From assembly GCA_958510825.1 (NCBI GenBank), contig OY294048.1, forward strand, positions 13,285,589 through 13,349,588: a stretch of 64,000 bases of DNA. Direction: 5' to 3'. The DNA comes from Brachypterus glaber (taxonomy: Eukaryota > Arthropoda > Insecta > Coleoptera > Kateretidae). How positions within the stretch are numbered: the first letter of the stretch is position 1; each line of letters begins with the position of its first letter. The notes beneath the pieces are model-generated. The model made no database searches, was not told the origin of the DNA, and worked only from the letters and a program-made list of their open reading frames with translations. Below, piece by piece: positions 44,450 to 55,501 of this stretch. A program made the position numbers and the translations under genes.

Positions 44450-45460
44450 CCTTGTGGCCAGTCCACCAATGGCCCGAATTCCAAGACAGATAAAGACAAA
44501 AATGTTGTAATTAGAAGTTGATTAAACGATCAAACCTCGCTAAAGCATGTGCTTCGCTGTAGAGCTCGTCGTAATGTTTACACGAAACCACGTTGTTTAT
44601 AATACTGCGTCTTATAAAGTAACATTTATTTATAATAAATCGAAGGGGGGCCGGAGCGGTGAGAAAAACGGCACTTGTGGGCCGATACGAGGAAAAAACG
44701 ATTTTTAGTTTATCACATGTTCGCTGCAGCGACGATAGCTTTACGTTTTGTTTAGATTTTGCTGAAGATGGGCCGCGTGTTGTGTGGCCGATGACTCCGA
44801 GACAGAAACTAATTTTCTTATGAATTGGAACTTTATTAGATACTAGCCGTTAAGCCTGTTTTTTGAGGGTTCTTTTGAATAAAAAAACTGCTACGAACAA
44901 AATAATACTTTTCCCTATAGGCCTAGGTTCATTAAAATCAAAAACGAAAATAATTTAAATAAATTAAAAAAATCGAAAAAAATCGGTTAAAAAAAAATTC
45001 AAAAAAAGTTTCTTCTTTAGTAAAACAAAAAATAAATTGAAAAATGTTTTTGAAAAAAAATAGTTTTTACCCTATTTTACCCCCTTACCCCAATCCGATT
45101 TTTACCAAAAAACAATCCCAGCCTAGAACTTTGGATAATCAACCTATTTTCCAAATTTGAAGTCTTTAGCCCAAAGCGTTCTTGCGTTATCGCGGTCTAA
45201 AATTTCCCGGACACACAGAGCCACAGACAGTTTTTTTTTTGACGGAAAACATATTTTTTAGATATAAAACGTTCAGAAACGTAAAAAAAAGCAATAAAAA
45301 TTTTTCGATTTTTTTTTACTAACTCAAGACTTTCCTTGGGGAAAGTAGTATATCTTAAATTATGAAACACATATTTTGCCTTTGCAGATCACATTTTGAT
45401 CCAAAAATTCTCATTCTTAATTAAATTCTTAACTAAATATATAAAGATGCTTTTTATTAT
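44450..45460. other. Mixed stretch, no recognised gene
   Basis: 44460-44830 is of higher complexity but has no long frame. 44885-44945 is the CCTAGGTTCATTAAAATC dispersed repeat. 45000-45460 is A/T-rich with a GGACACACAGAGCCACAGAC block. Confidence 0.35.
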
Positions 45461-45469
45461 ATTATTCAC

Positions 45470-45811
45470 AGCGCCTAGACAAAAAATTCTTGGATATAAA
45501 TTTTTTTCATGAAAAAATAAGAAACTTTTTTTTTTGAAATGTCCGTCTGGCCGTCACGATTTTTGTTAACACGAGAACTCAAGAACGAATAATCCGATCG
45601 ACTTGAAATATTCAGGAAAAATCAAGTTCTACGAGGGGAAGGTCCCTTTTGTTTTTGAAAGCTTTCCCCCCTAAAACAAAAAAGTTATGGGGGGTTAAAT
45701 CTTTAAAAAAATTGAAAAAAACTTAAAGAAAAATCCAATTAACGTAACTTTTTCAGGAAAAAAGTCCAAAATGATTAAAATTTGCGTTACGTAATATTTG
45801 AACTTTCCCTA
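45470..45811 (+). repeat. CGGCTTGTTT family left part joined to a GGGAACGTTC end
   Basis: 45475-45755 matches 26400-26670 block for block (AAAATTCTTGGATATAAATT, AACGAATAATCCGATCGACT, AATTAACGTAACTTTTTCAG). It switches at about 45757 to AAAAAGTCCAAAATGATTAA and TACGTAATATTTGAAC, the right end seen at 39095-39147. Confidence 0.6.
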
Positions 45812-46345
45812 AAGGGTTAATTGGGTGGCTAACGTCGTTCTTTTTTTAATTTTCTGCCTTAACGATTTAGTTTTTTATGCAAAAAGTCGAATATATTATA
45901 TTAAAAGCAAAAAAATCGAAAAAAGGTCGACGTTAGGCACTCAAGCAACTCTTTATCTAAACAATGGTAAGAAACCTATAGCGTCATCTTTATTAAAAAC
46001 CGAGAACTCTTTGATAAAAAAGCCTTACAAATGCAAATTGCATTTTAACCAATCGGAACCGAATCTAACTCACTCACAAATACATATTTTATTATTTTTT
46101 TCCATCATAGACAAGAAAAACTGTAGAGTTTTGAAATTTTCAATGTTGGCGCCTTCGCCAATTTTGTAATAGATTTTTTTCTAATTTTTTTGTGCTACAA
46201 AAAAAAAAGGGCTTCAGACTTTTCTTATCAGCAGACCCAGATTCCTGATGTGCTTGCCCCACGGGTAATTGACCCTCCCCTGCAAGTAACTGCCCCCACC
46301 AGGCACGTGAAAACGGACATGAAAGGAAAAAGTTTGTTTTGATTA

Positions 46346-46845
46346 CGCAGCCACACAAAAAATTTTTTTTTTCGTATCCAAAGATATTTTCGGGGTCACT
46401 GAAACCGAATCTGACCTCAAAATTGCTCTTTTAGATCACAATTTTTTTATACACTCAAAAAAGGGTGCGAAAATTCCTTAAATTCAGCGACCACGAAAAT
46501 ATAAAAATGAGTTGTTCTAGTCTCTGGCACATACAATTTTTTTTGGGTGGCTGTGCATAGCCAACAAAAAAAAAATAAGAGCCAGTGACTAGACCAACGC
46601 ATTTTTATATTTTCGGGGTCGCTGCAACCGAATCTGACCTAAGAATTGCTCCAACAGGTCAAAAAATTTTTCTACACCTAAAAAAGGTTGCGAAAATTTC
46701 TTAAATTCAGATTTTTTTATGAGTAGAAAAAAATTGTGATCTGATGGAGCAATTCTGAGGTCAGATTCGGTTTTAGCGACCCCAAAAATATAAAAATGCA
46801 TTGGTCTAGTCTCTGGATACGAAATTTTTTTTTGTGTGGCTGTGT
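46346..46845. mobile_element. Complex foldback, GCAGCCACAC ends
   Basis: The termini CGCAGCCACACAAAAAA and TTTTTTTGTGTGGCTGTG are inverted, with TA close to both sides. Inside, the block GGGGTCGCTGAAACCGAATC / TGACCTCA..ATTGCTC occurs twice forward (46392, 46616) and once inverted (46746). ACTAGACCAA.GCATTTTTAT also alternates in orientation. It looks like two foldback copies fused or nested. Confidence 0.6.
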
Positions 46846-47313
46846 TAATTTACAGAGTAATCGTACACAGTTTAGCATTGTTGTATATTTATAGGGGAAG
46901 AGGGGGATGGTTCAACCAAGGGGCACATTCAACCAGTCGCTCTAACTTACATGAAATGTGGTGCTATAGTTAGGACAATATTTTTAATTGCACAACAAAC
47001 AGCCTTGCAAATTATATCCCATCAAAGTACAATTAACCCACTAAACAAACAATTGAAAAGAAAGAGAAAAATGTGCCCCAGTAGTCCACGGTCTGCGTAA
47101 TTCCTTCTGCAAACAGATTAAAAAAGCATGTGTAGCGGATTACAAATATATCGAACAAAACTAGAAACAAACCGTGAAGATATGTAATGCTTTTCATTAA
47201 TGGTATACTCTTCATAAGAGATTTAATAAGGACCTATTTTTTCGTGACATCACAATGTTGCAAACTCCCCATAGGCGTGACATAGTTGTTCAAATTGGTA
47301 TAGAGTCAAATTT

Positions 47314-47504
47314 ACAGCTATTTGGTCTGACGGCATAACAAAATAGTAGGTACCTAAATACCTTTAAAAATTTTAATATTATGATCTTATCATTCATTTT
47401 ACCAGGGTAATTTGCTACTACAGATCATCCGTAACAGAAAGTTACCATGGTAAAATGGTTAAAATATTATTTTGTGGTATCAAGATGTCAGACCAAATAG
47501 CTGT
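47314..47504. mobile_element. Foldback MITE, ACAGCTATTTGGTCTGAC ends
   Basis: ACAGCTATTTGGTCTGAC and GTCAGACCAAATAGCTGT are perfect 18-bp inverted ends about 190 bp apart. The arms continue loosely (CATAACAAAATA / TATTTTGTGGTA). No duplication identified. Confidence 0.65.
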
Positions 47505-47744
47505 GTGTTTGTAGCAAAGCTCATTAGCGACTAAAGCTGGTAAAATAAAAAAGGAGCCCAAAATTTTGTGCAAAACCACAAAAAAGTATAGGTACATTAC
47601 GGGGTCCGGAATCTCAAAAACAGACCGACCTTGCGCGTCGGTAAGTCCGCCACTGATACCTATGCGCAGATATTAAAAAAAAAACTAGTGTGACGGTTCC
47701 ATGAGTGTAGAATATGTATTCCAAACATGTTTGAACTATACTTT

Positions 47745-47960
47745 TTCGTTGACTACAAAATTTCTTAATAATTTTATTGATTTTTTATCCAATCGCTTCA
47801 TATTTAAGTCTAGTGTCATTCTATAAATGTCGATTTCATTTTTGATTGTTCAAATTCATTATAATTTAGTTATTAATAGGCGCTAAGATGTCGCCACTTG
47901 TGCCTATTCTATTACAAGAGCGAGAATATAATATGTTCGCACACTATGCCAGAATTATTC
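47745..47960 (+). repeat. Dispersed repeat shared with 24226-24420
   Basis: Second copy of the repeat at 24226: ACTATACTTTTTCGTTGACT, TTCATTTTTGATTG, GATGTCGCCACTTGTGCC. Confidence 0.6.
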
Positions 47961-48030
47961 CATTCTTAAGTAGTAAAAAACTTTTATGGATTTGAGAAAT
48001 TTACTCTTCTAGCTTATGGTGCTGTGTGGG

Positions 48031-48081
48031 TATAAATAGAGCACAGGTTGCACTTTGTGTAGTGGGCTGTGGTCGAATAAA
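48031..48081 (+). promoter_or_regulatory. TATA box followed by AATAAA, LTR-like
   Basis: TATAAATAGAGC at 48031 is followed 45 bp later by AATAAA (48076-48081) in a stretch (48010-48120) that is more GC-balanced than its flanks. That spacing is typical of the U3-R border of an LTR. I see no TG..CA borders, repeat partner, primer-binding site or gag/pol, so this is at most a solo-LTR remnant or an orphan promoter. Confidence 0.3.
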
Positions 48082-48129
48082 CAATCGAACCCCTAGGGAG
48101 AAGACCTCCACGTGAAAAAACAAATCGAC

Positions 48130-49990
48130 CGTTTTTTATGGAAGATTGCTCACTTTTTCTGCACGATTATAAAATTTGATCGACGTTTTTCTTAGGAACA
48201 ATAAAAAATACCTTTCTTTGTACTTTTTTACCTTAGTATATTAGAATCGGATTAAGAGTTATTTGTGAAAATTATTTGTCATTTTATGCTGTTTTGTGAG
48301 AAAAAAGTTGCTTCTTAAAAAACTGTAAATTGGTTTATTTTTAAACAACAATGTTCGTTTTTGGTACAATAATTCGGTAAAAATTAATCGCATATTAAGA
48401 AGAATTCTTTTATGATGTAATCTAATTATATTTTATACAACATGAAGGCCTTTCAAAAGCATTAAACATTTTTTAAGCGATATTCTTTTTGTCGGGGACG
48501 TAAATTACGTCTGGTTTGGAGCCAAGAAAAAATAATTAAAAACTATTTCCTCAACGGTCTCTGTTCGTTTCACCCCATGTGCTGATGACTTGTAAGCCCT
48601 AAATATTACATATTAATAACTGATAAATGATATTCTAAAGGCTTTATCTTTAAATATTAAATACATCGTCGGCTTACAAGTAAAAGGCACTAACTGAACT
48701 TTTTGCAAAAATGGGATTTAAATGGCACTTTAATTAATTTTTGATCTATGTACAGGTAAAGCGAACCAACTTCTAGGTCGACTGCCAAGAGAGCCCATTA
48801 TACAAAACGCACCAATTTGATTTTGATTAAAATTTTATCTGGTAATAGGCACTGAGTCACTTAGTACGTTTATTATTTCGAATGTTTTTGTAAATGAATT
48901 AATAAGACAGCGACTTTTTGCATTCATATAGTTTTTTTTTTTCGTTTTCTTTTTGTATTCTACTAAACAATTTTTTTTTAAATGTTTTACAAAAAAGGAA
49001 AAATAAGAATTTTTTTAAATGTTTTTTTTTTATTTTTTGTTTTTTTTTTTGCTTTAATGAAAATAGGCCTATAGGGAAAGTATTCTTGTCAGCAGCAGTA
49101 CTTATGGAGTATTTTTGCGTTTTATGACGTTTTATGTCGATATAAATCACGAAAACTTAAGAACGCTTTAAGTTAGAGACTTGATACGATAATTTTCTAA
49201 CACCTACCCCGAGAGAGTGGGGAGTAAATATTTTTAGATATTTCCATTATTTGCGTCAAAATTGGTATACCTATAAGAGTTTTTGGGGTCGACGAATCTG
49301 ATAATGTGAATTTTGTAACTCTATTCCGGGGATGGGGGGTGATTGGAAAAGTAAAAAAGAAGTGTTTAATTAAAATTTCCCATAACAGTTCTACAAGTAA
49401 AACGCACTAAGTCGATGTATTTTTTTAAATTTAGTTGAATTAAACAACTTCATTTTTTTTTCATTAAACTGCAAATGGGACATTATTATGTCCAAACATG
49501 TCATTGCGATTTGCGGTACTTTTTTTCCAAAAAAAAATTATTACAAAAAATAAAAAAACAAAAATGAAAATTTAATTTTTCAATATCTCAAAACCATGTT
49601 TTTTGACTTAGTGCTCTTTACTTGTAAGCCGACGACATATTATCTTTGCGATCAGGCCTGGGCACAGGGGGTCACAGAGGGTACAAAGTTTTAGGGCACG
49701 ATCCTCCGAGAGGCTCGTCAAGCTTGATAAAAAATAGGCAATGTAAAAAGGCAAAACTACATAATAATCAATTTGTTTCCTAAAGAAAAATTTACGGGTT
49801 CCATTTCAAAATATTTCAGTCAATAATAATAAAATAATATAAAATTTATATTTCTCAAAGGGACTAATTTCCGGTCAACTTAAAATTCCATTTAAAGTCA
49901 ACTTATGTGTCGATCAATTATATGTAATCCCAAAATATTTAATTGACAACAACGTTGTCACAACATAATAATTTATTCCGAATAAATATA
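48130..49990. other. AT-rich stretch, no recognised gene
   Basis: 48900-49150 is T/A homopolymer DNA that opens frames on both strands by chance. 49060-49145 is a CCTATAGGGAAAGTATTCTT dispersed repeat. 49200-49370 is a diverged unit of the 1200-1850 repeat. Nothing coding is seen. Confidence 0.4.
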
Positions 49991-50022
49991 ATGCGTACAC
50001 TTTATAGTATATTAAAGTACTA

Positions 50023-50125
50023 GTTTCATAACATACGTTTTTAGCGCACGAGTACAAGTTTAGAAAACCAGCCGCTTGCGGCGAGTTTTCTAAAGTTCTA
50101 GTGCGCTAAAAACGTGTTATGAAAC
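50023..50125. repeat. Hairpin, GTTTCATAACA arms
   Basis: GTTTCATAACATACGTTTTT, AGCGCACGAGTACAAGTTTAG pairs with CTAAAGTTCTAGTGCGCT and AAAAACGTGTTATGAAAC; the loop holds GCCGCTTGCGGC. The copy at 2555-2632 lacks most of the right arm. Confidence 0.75.
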
Positions 50126-50339
50126 ATTTAAATTGATGACTGATTTAGGGATTTTTGTTTTGGATTGGCATTACAGTTTACACCATGTTTAAAATTCTAA
50201 GAACAAATTATATTTTGATATATTTTACAGTCATCTGTTCCCTTTTTTACTGCAATTAACCAGGCCACAATTTAAACATTAAAAATAACCTAAACACAAA
50301 ATTTTGTAGAAAATTCAATTTTATAGCGACACGGACATT

Positions 50340-50480
50340 TGCACGGAAAACGTCAAGCGATAGGCCAGGTCTGTTGCCAACCCAAAAGAACAAAAAGTAG
50401 AGACCTCTTATGGGCCTATAAGAACACGCAAAATTCGTGTGATTATGAGCTTATAAGAGTAGCAAAATAGAAAAACTTAA
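50340..50480 (+). repeat. Dispersed repeat, partner of 2368-2530
   Basis: TGTTGCCAACCCAAAAGAAC, AGTAGAGACCTCTTATGGGC and GAGCTTATAAGAGT are the reverse complement of the 2368-2530 block. A GCGAC-rich short repeat (50547-50562) follows. Confidence 0.65.
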
Positions 50481-51029
50481 TTAAATTTTCTATTTTATTT
50501 CAAACTCTAAGGCGTCTAGACGAATCGAATCTTAAGCTTCGCGGTGCGACGCGACGCGACGCGCCTTTCTCAAAATTAAATTTTCATCTTAATAATAAAT
50601 TGTCGGCATTTAACCGCCAAGTTTATTTTTTCCAATGCAAGAAACTGACTTTTGTTTGTAATACACTATTATTTGACAGATATTACAAACAAATTTCAAC
50701 TTAACATTAAGTGGCGTCAGATCGTTTTTGTGGCCTAGCCACTTAGAAAAATAAACTAAAATATAAATTTGATCTTTTTATGGCACCGGTCACATTTAGA
50801 ATTTAAAATTATATTCTTTATTTCAGTTTGTATAATATTATTAATCTTCTTTTTAATTAATCGATATTTCATTTTAAATTTTATTTACTTTAGTATCACT
50901 AGTAATGATTAAGGCGCTCGAGTATGTGTTGGGTTATGCTTCATTTTAACTGAAGACTTACCCACAGGCTTGCATAACCAAATATAACGCCTAATAGATA
51001 ATATGTAACATAATTTGCATATGTTTGTT

Positions 51030-51058
51030 TTCTTGTTCTTCTTCTTCTTTTTCTTCTA
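51030..51058 (+). repeat. (TTC)n-rich microsatellite
   Basis: Imperfect TTC/CTT repeats. Confidence 0.7.
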
Positions 51059-51169
51059 TCGTCGAAAACTTGACCACATTAACATAATAAAATTTTTTTT
51101 TTGAAAAAAAAAAAATGAAAATATATTCGTTTTATTTTATTTTTTGAACTTGAACCTAGGCCTACATGG

Positions 51170-51262
51170 CGTTTTTTGCGTTTAAGTATTAGGAAAAAAT
51201 CGACTGTGAATAGTTTATAATGCCATGCGTAGCATTAGGTACATATCTTTACGGCTTGTTTG
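51170..51262 (+). repeat. CGGCTTGTTT family right end
   Basis: ACTGTGAATAGTTTATAATG, CCATGCGTAGCATTAGG and ATATCTTTACGGCTTGTTTG: the terminal 60 bp of the family. Confidence 0.6.
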
Positions 51263-51350
51263 TTTATTAACCCTTCAAAGTAATTTTTGCCATTAAAACC
51301 TACTAAAAAAACTAAACTAGTGGGGTGTAAATAGTGTGCGATTGTTACTA

Positions 51351-51748
51351 AAGTTATAGTTATTTTAAATTTGCCGCTAAATACTCCACAAAGTCCGATT
51401 TACACTGAAGCATGTGGCTTGGTGTGAATGTCAACATAATCAAAATTTATAATTTTTGTTTACTTACTTTGTTTTTATGATGTTTTGATGTAAAAAAAGA
51501 GAATTGATAAAGCTGTTGCTAAAAACACTTTTGTATTCCTGTAGAAACAAAATTTGCTTATAAAATCGCTTTTATCCCAATAATTTAGAGGAATAAACCA
51601 TTGTTTTGTTCTCGTTAATGGCACGTCAACGTTTTACGGTTGTGTAAATTGGGCCTAGTCATTTCGCTTACGACGCATGCGTATCTTACGTTGCTATGGT
51701 AATTTCAAGATTGTTTACAAGCGGAAAGATTTAAAATAACTATACCTT
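51351..51748. mobile_element. 395-bp TIR element, copy 2
   Basis: Reverse-complement copy of 32176-32570, nearly identical throughout. Left TTATAGTTATTTTAAAT and right TTTAAAATAACTATACC ends are inverted. It keeps GTTGCTATGGTAAT (51690-51703), ACGCATGCGT and GGCACGTCAACGTTTT. The 19 kb between the copies has no other sign of a block duplication, so transposition is the simplest origin. Confidence 0.7.
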
Positions 51749-52255
51749 AAAAAAATTAACTATAATTTTGTAAAAAAAAAGTATACAATTAATTTCTACG
51801 ATCAACTACATGAACACTTTGGAAGTACTTGTCGCGACCTCAAGAGTTATTTGGCGTAGGTCTCGTCCCTTGTCGCGCAGGGGCAAAGTTCTTTATTAAA
51901 TATAGATAACTGAATTAAATAAATAATTTAAAATGTTTTTGCTGCAGAGATGCGTAGATTATAAAAATAATAAAATTGCCGATAGAAAAAAATCTGTCTG
52001 CCGAGATGATTGATGGTGTTAATGAGACGCGTCCTGCAGCCGTCCCTGATATTATGACGATAAATGCACATGGCAAACCAATAAAGCACTCTATTTTTGG
52101 ACTATTGCATTTTTTTATTTTTTTTACTTGTTACACCGAAAAAAAAACTATCCGACTATGGCAGTGGGGAAGGCCTTATAAGGCCTTAAGGTTAGTTTGT
52201 ATTTACCTATAGGTTTTTTTTTTCAGGGTATTTTAGATATTATTTTATGTATAGA

Positions 52256-52258
<3 letters not shown>

Positions 52259-52322
<64 letters not shown>
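52259..52322. repeat. (TA)n microsatellite
   Basis: About 31 TA units. The frame through it on the minus strand (Tyr-Ile repeats) is not a gene. Confidence 0.95.
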
Positions 52323-52326
<4 letters not shown>

Positions 52327-52578
52327 GGGGTCCAAAAGTCACCCCTCTCCCTCTTAACTTTTGAATTTTATAAGCTTTAAAATGGTGTATCACATGAACC
52401 CCCATTCCATTTAAAAATATGTCCCCCCATACCCCCCTGCCCACATTTTAAGAGCTGAAAATATCAAATACATGCTAAAAGATAGTTTAAGTTGTCTTAT
52501 TTAAGAGTTCTAAATTTGAAGTCGATATCTCAACTCGTTCAAAAGTTAAAAGGGGGGGGGGACTTTTGCACCGCACTG
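52323..52578. mobile_element. Mariner-type MITE inserted at the (TA)n tract
   Basis: CAGAGGGGTCCAAAAGTCAC and GACTTTTGCACCGCACTG are inverted relatives; TA follows at 52579-52580 and precedes in the TA tract. AACTTTTGAA occurs inside both arms. A single related end, CAGTGCGGTTCAAAAGTC, is at 19377. Confidence 0.75.
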
Positions 52579-52869
52579 TATATAAATAACACGTGTCCGA
52601 GGAGTTGGAGGCAATATATACTCCTATAAAAAAAAAGACAAATTGAAAAACATATATTTGGGCACAGGGCTGAATTTAACCGAAATAATTGTTTTTGTAA
52701 AAAAAAATAAATTCTGTTTGATAGAGGATTAATTTTGAAATTTTTCTCATTCGCCGAGAAAAAATATATTTATGAGAAATATAATTCTAATCATCACAAT
52801 TAAAAAGTCCAAACAAAATAGGAAAGAAAAGTGAAATTTAATCCCTAGAAATAGACTCAATTTTCTAAC

Positions 52870-53180
52870 TAAGTAATAAATAAACTATTAATATATTATT
52901 TTATTTGGTTCAAGCCAATGACCATTGTCAATAGTAATCATTATAAAGTTTACTTGTGGTAATTAACACTGTTGATAAATTTTGATACCTTTAATATAGA
53001 TTAAATAAAATCCATTTACCTTAAATATTCCAGTACAAACAAATAAACTGTCTATTTGTCCTAAATAAATGTTTAATTGTGATTAATAAGATTTATTAAA
53101 TAATTTTTAATTGTTACGAATATACCAATTATTTGTTTATTAAGTTTAATATATTTACCTATATTGATGTTTAAAAAATG
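52870..53180 (-). repeat. Dispersed repeat, partner of 39370-40470
   Basis: Uninterrupted copy in the opposite orientation, defining what was inserted at 39540-40400. Confidence 0.55.
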
Positions 53181-53259
53181 TGTACATTTAGGGCCCTAGG
53201 GTGTACTTGGACTATTATATTTGGTATATTTATTAGCATTTTTAAAATAACTATTAATC

Positions 53260-53830
53260 CACATAGGTAGAGAATATATAGAGGAAATAAACGTTTGCGC
53301 AGGGTTCTGCGCTGCGTAATAACAATAAATAGAAAATTGACATCTAAACGGTAAAAATGGCGGTTCTACGTTGCCAACAATATTTCAACCGTATAATTTT
53401 TAATTATTAAAACCAATAAATTTCCAATATTTTGCTACAAATTTTAATAAGAACACTCAAAGACAGCATATATTTACATTCAAACCGTTTAAATGCAAGC
53501 AAACTTAAATTTACATGGGTAGGAGGTCCGCAACGCTGCATTTTGTTATGAAATCGACTAATTGGTTTGGACTTTTTGGTGATATTTGGTTTGTGGCGTT
53601 TTTTGTGGTATTTGCGTGTCTTTATAATTTTATTTTGTTTATAGAGTTAAAATTTTTAACTTAAAAATGACTTGTTTTGTAAAGACTTGTAAAAATGTTA
53701 AAAACCTTTTTGAGGTTTTGTTTTTGTTTACAAATTTTGACGTTTAAAAGGTAAAAATGGCGGACTATTTTACACACCTAATGTGTTTTTGTCTTTATCT
53801 AATACCCACTATAGCTTCTCTACCTATGTG
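53260..53830. mobile_element. Non-autonomous element with 8-bp duplication, CACATAGG ends
   Basis: CACATAGGTAGAGAA and TTCTCTACCTATGTG are perfect 15-bp inverted ends. The octamer TATTAATC is exact on both sides (53252-53259, 53831-53838). GGTAAAAATGGCGG occurs twice inside (about 53350 and 53750). No transposase frame; hAT- or P-like by duplication length. Confidence 0.85.
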
Positions 53831-53989
53831 TATTAATCCTAAATAGCTAATATTGAGAAACTGATTATATTTGTTACAAATATTTAGGGCTATAAATGAA
53901 AATATAATCACCGGTATCGATTAATGTTAAATACATAGTATATTTGACCGAATTTTCTTCTTGCAAAGAATTAATTTTTAACTTATTCT

Positions 53990-54450
53990 CTCCGTAATAT
54001 GGACCTCCAGATCCATTCTAAATTTAACCATACATATATATCTCTTCCAGTCAGCTTTATCCCCGAAAATCCCTCTCCCCAAACGAACTCCCTTTTATTT
54101 CTGTCAATTGTCATAAGCGCCTACACGCCGCAAAATCATCCCAGTGATCCTTCTCAATCCACTTCAAAGTCTACTACAAATTAGCATATCAAAGTGGCCT
54201 GTGAAATACGCTGTGAAAGAATAGAGTGTCGCGCATTGTCACGGAGAATGTCAATTTGCATTATCGGACCTAGAGGCCCTTAATGATTTTCCATTTAAAT
54301 TAGGCTGTGGGGACTGTACAAACGAGAACAGAACTGTAGAAAAGTCCAGGACAAGTGTTTTTTCCAAAAAAGCCCGTCCTTTTCTGAACTTCTGCCTTTT
54401 TGTAATGTTTTTAAACTTTAAACGTTAAATTCGCATTCGCATTTATGTAC
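53990..54450. other. Unassigned, non-repetitive-looking stretch
   Basis: Base composition is more even, with no internal repeats. A 61-codon Ser/Pro-rich forward frame (53999-54184) has no motif I know. This is one of the few places that could be unique host sequence, but I cannot call a gene. Confidence 0.3.
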
Positions 54451-54889
54451 CTACACTGAAAGAAATTACATTAAAAAGGTGTAAAAAAATTACACTTCTG
54501 ATGTAAAAGCCAGCCAATCGCGGGCGTTAAGCTAGTCACGTGACTCGAGAAGCCATATTCCCTGCCTCATCAAGTCTGGTGGCTGTCGACCATTATAATT
54601 GTTTACGTTTGTAAGAGCGTACGTATAATTTTTTGTGTGCTAGATTTTTCAAAGAAATAATTGGTAAGTGTTGACTAAAAGTAAATATTTAAAAGGTTTG
54701 ATTAATACAATATCCTTAAAACATACATTTTATAAAATTTTACTTATTTAGGCGGTAACACTGGCCTGCAAATTTTAAGTTGCTAAGACTTTTGTATGTT
54801 TTCTGTTTCTATTTTATATTCGTACTTTTTGTAGCGCTGATTACGAATATACGTTACCATTTGGACTTTTTAGTTTAAGGTTTCAGATA

Positions 54890-55300
54890 CGCTGTAAAAC
54901 AGATGGACACGTTAAATAAAAAAAAACTAAAGGTTATATGGCGCTAAACTTAAAAAAATATATAAAAAATTGAAGGAAAAATGCAATAAACGTCATTTTT
55001 TCAGGAAAATATATTTTTAATTAAAGGATCACTCGTACCAAATTGAAAAAAATCTCCCCAAAAACAAAAAAATATATATATTAACCAAAAAATAAGAATT
55101 AAATGCTGTCAGCTTACTTTTTTCAGGAATAATTACCTTAAAAGAGTCACAATCATAAAATCATAAAAAATTTGAAAGAGTAATGCATTTAAAAACAAAT
55201 AGGTTACCGGGGGCGCCACTTACAAATTAGAAATATCCCAATACAATTTAAGTTTAACTTAACCAAGAAAGCAAAGCATTATATATTTTCACGGCTTGTT
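54890..55300 (+). repeat. CGGCTTGTTT family copy, diverged
   Basis: GGTTATATGGCGCTAAACTT, AATGCAATAAACGTCATTTTTTCAGG, AAAGGATCACTCGTACC in shorter pieces, ending AGCATTATATATTTTCACGG and CTTGTTTT. Confidence 0.55.
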
Positions 55301-55501
55301 TTTAGTAATAATTTCTCTATGTGTATTGGTCGTGTTCGGTCCAGATAACGTTTTTATCTCATTTCGAAAATATTAGTTAATCGCAACACGGGCAGAATAT
55401 TGACAGGATGTCCGATCGTCGATTGTTTTACTAAAGGATTAATTTGAATAATCGGAGATTGTTGTTGGCAAAATGGGATTTTGTCGAACAGACAGACAAG
55501 T

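Noticed and set aside
52223..52444. 73-codon reverse frame with Tyr-Ile repeats
   Set aside because: Product of the (TA)n microsatellite.
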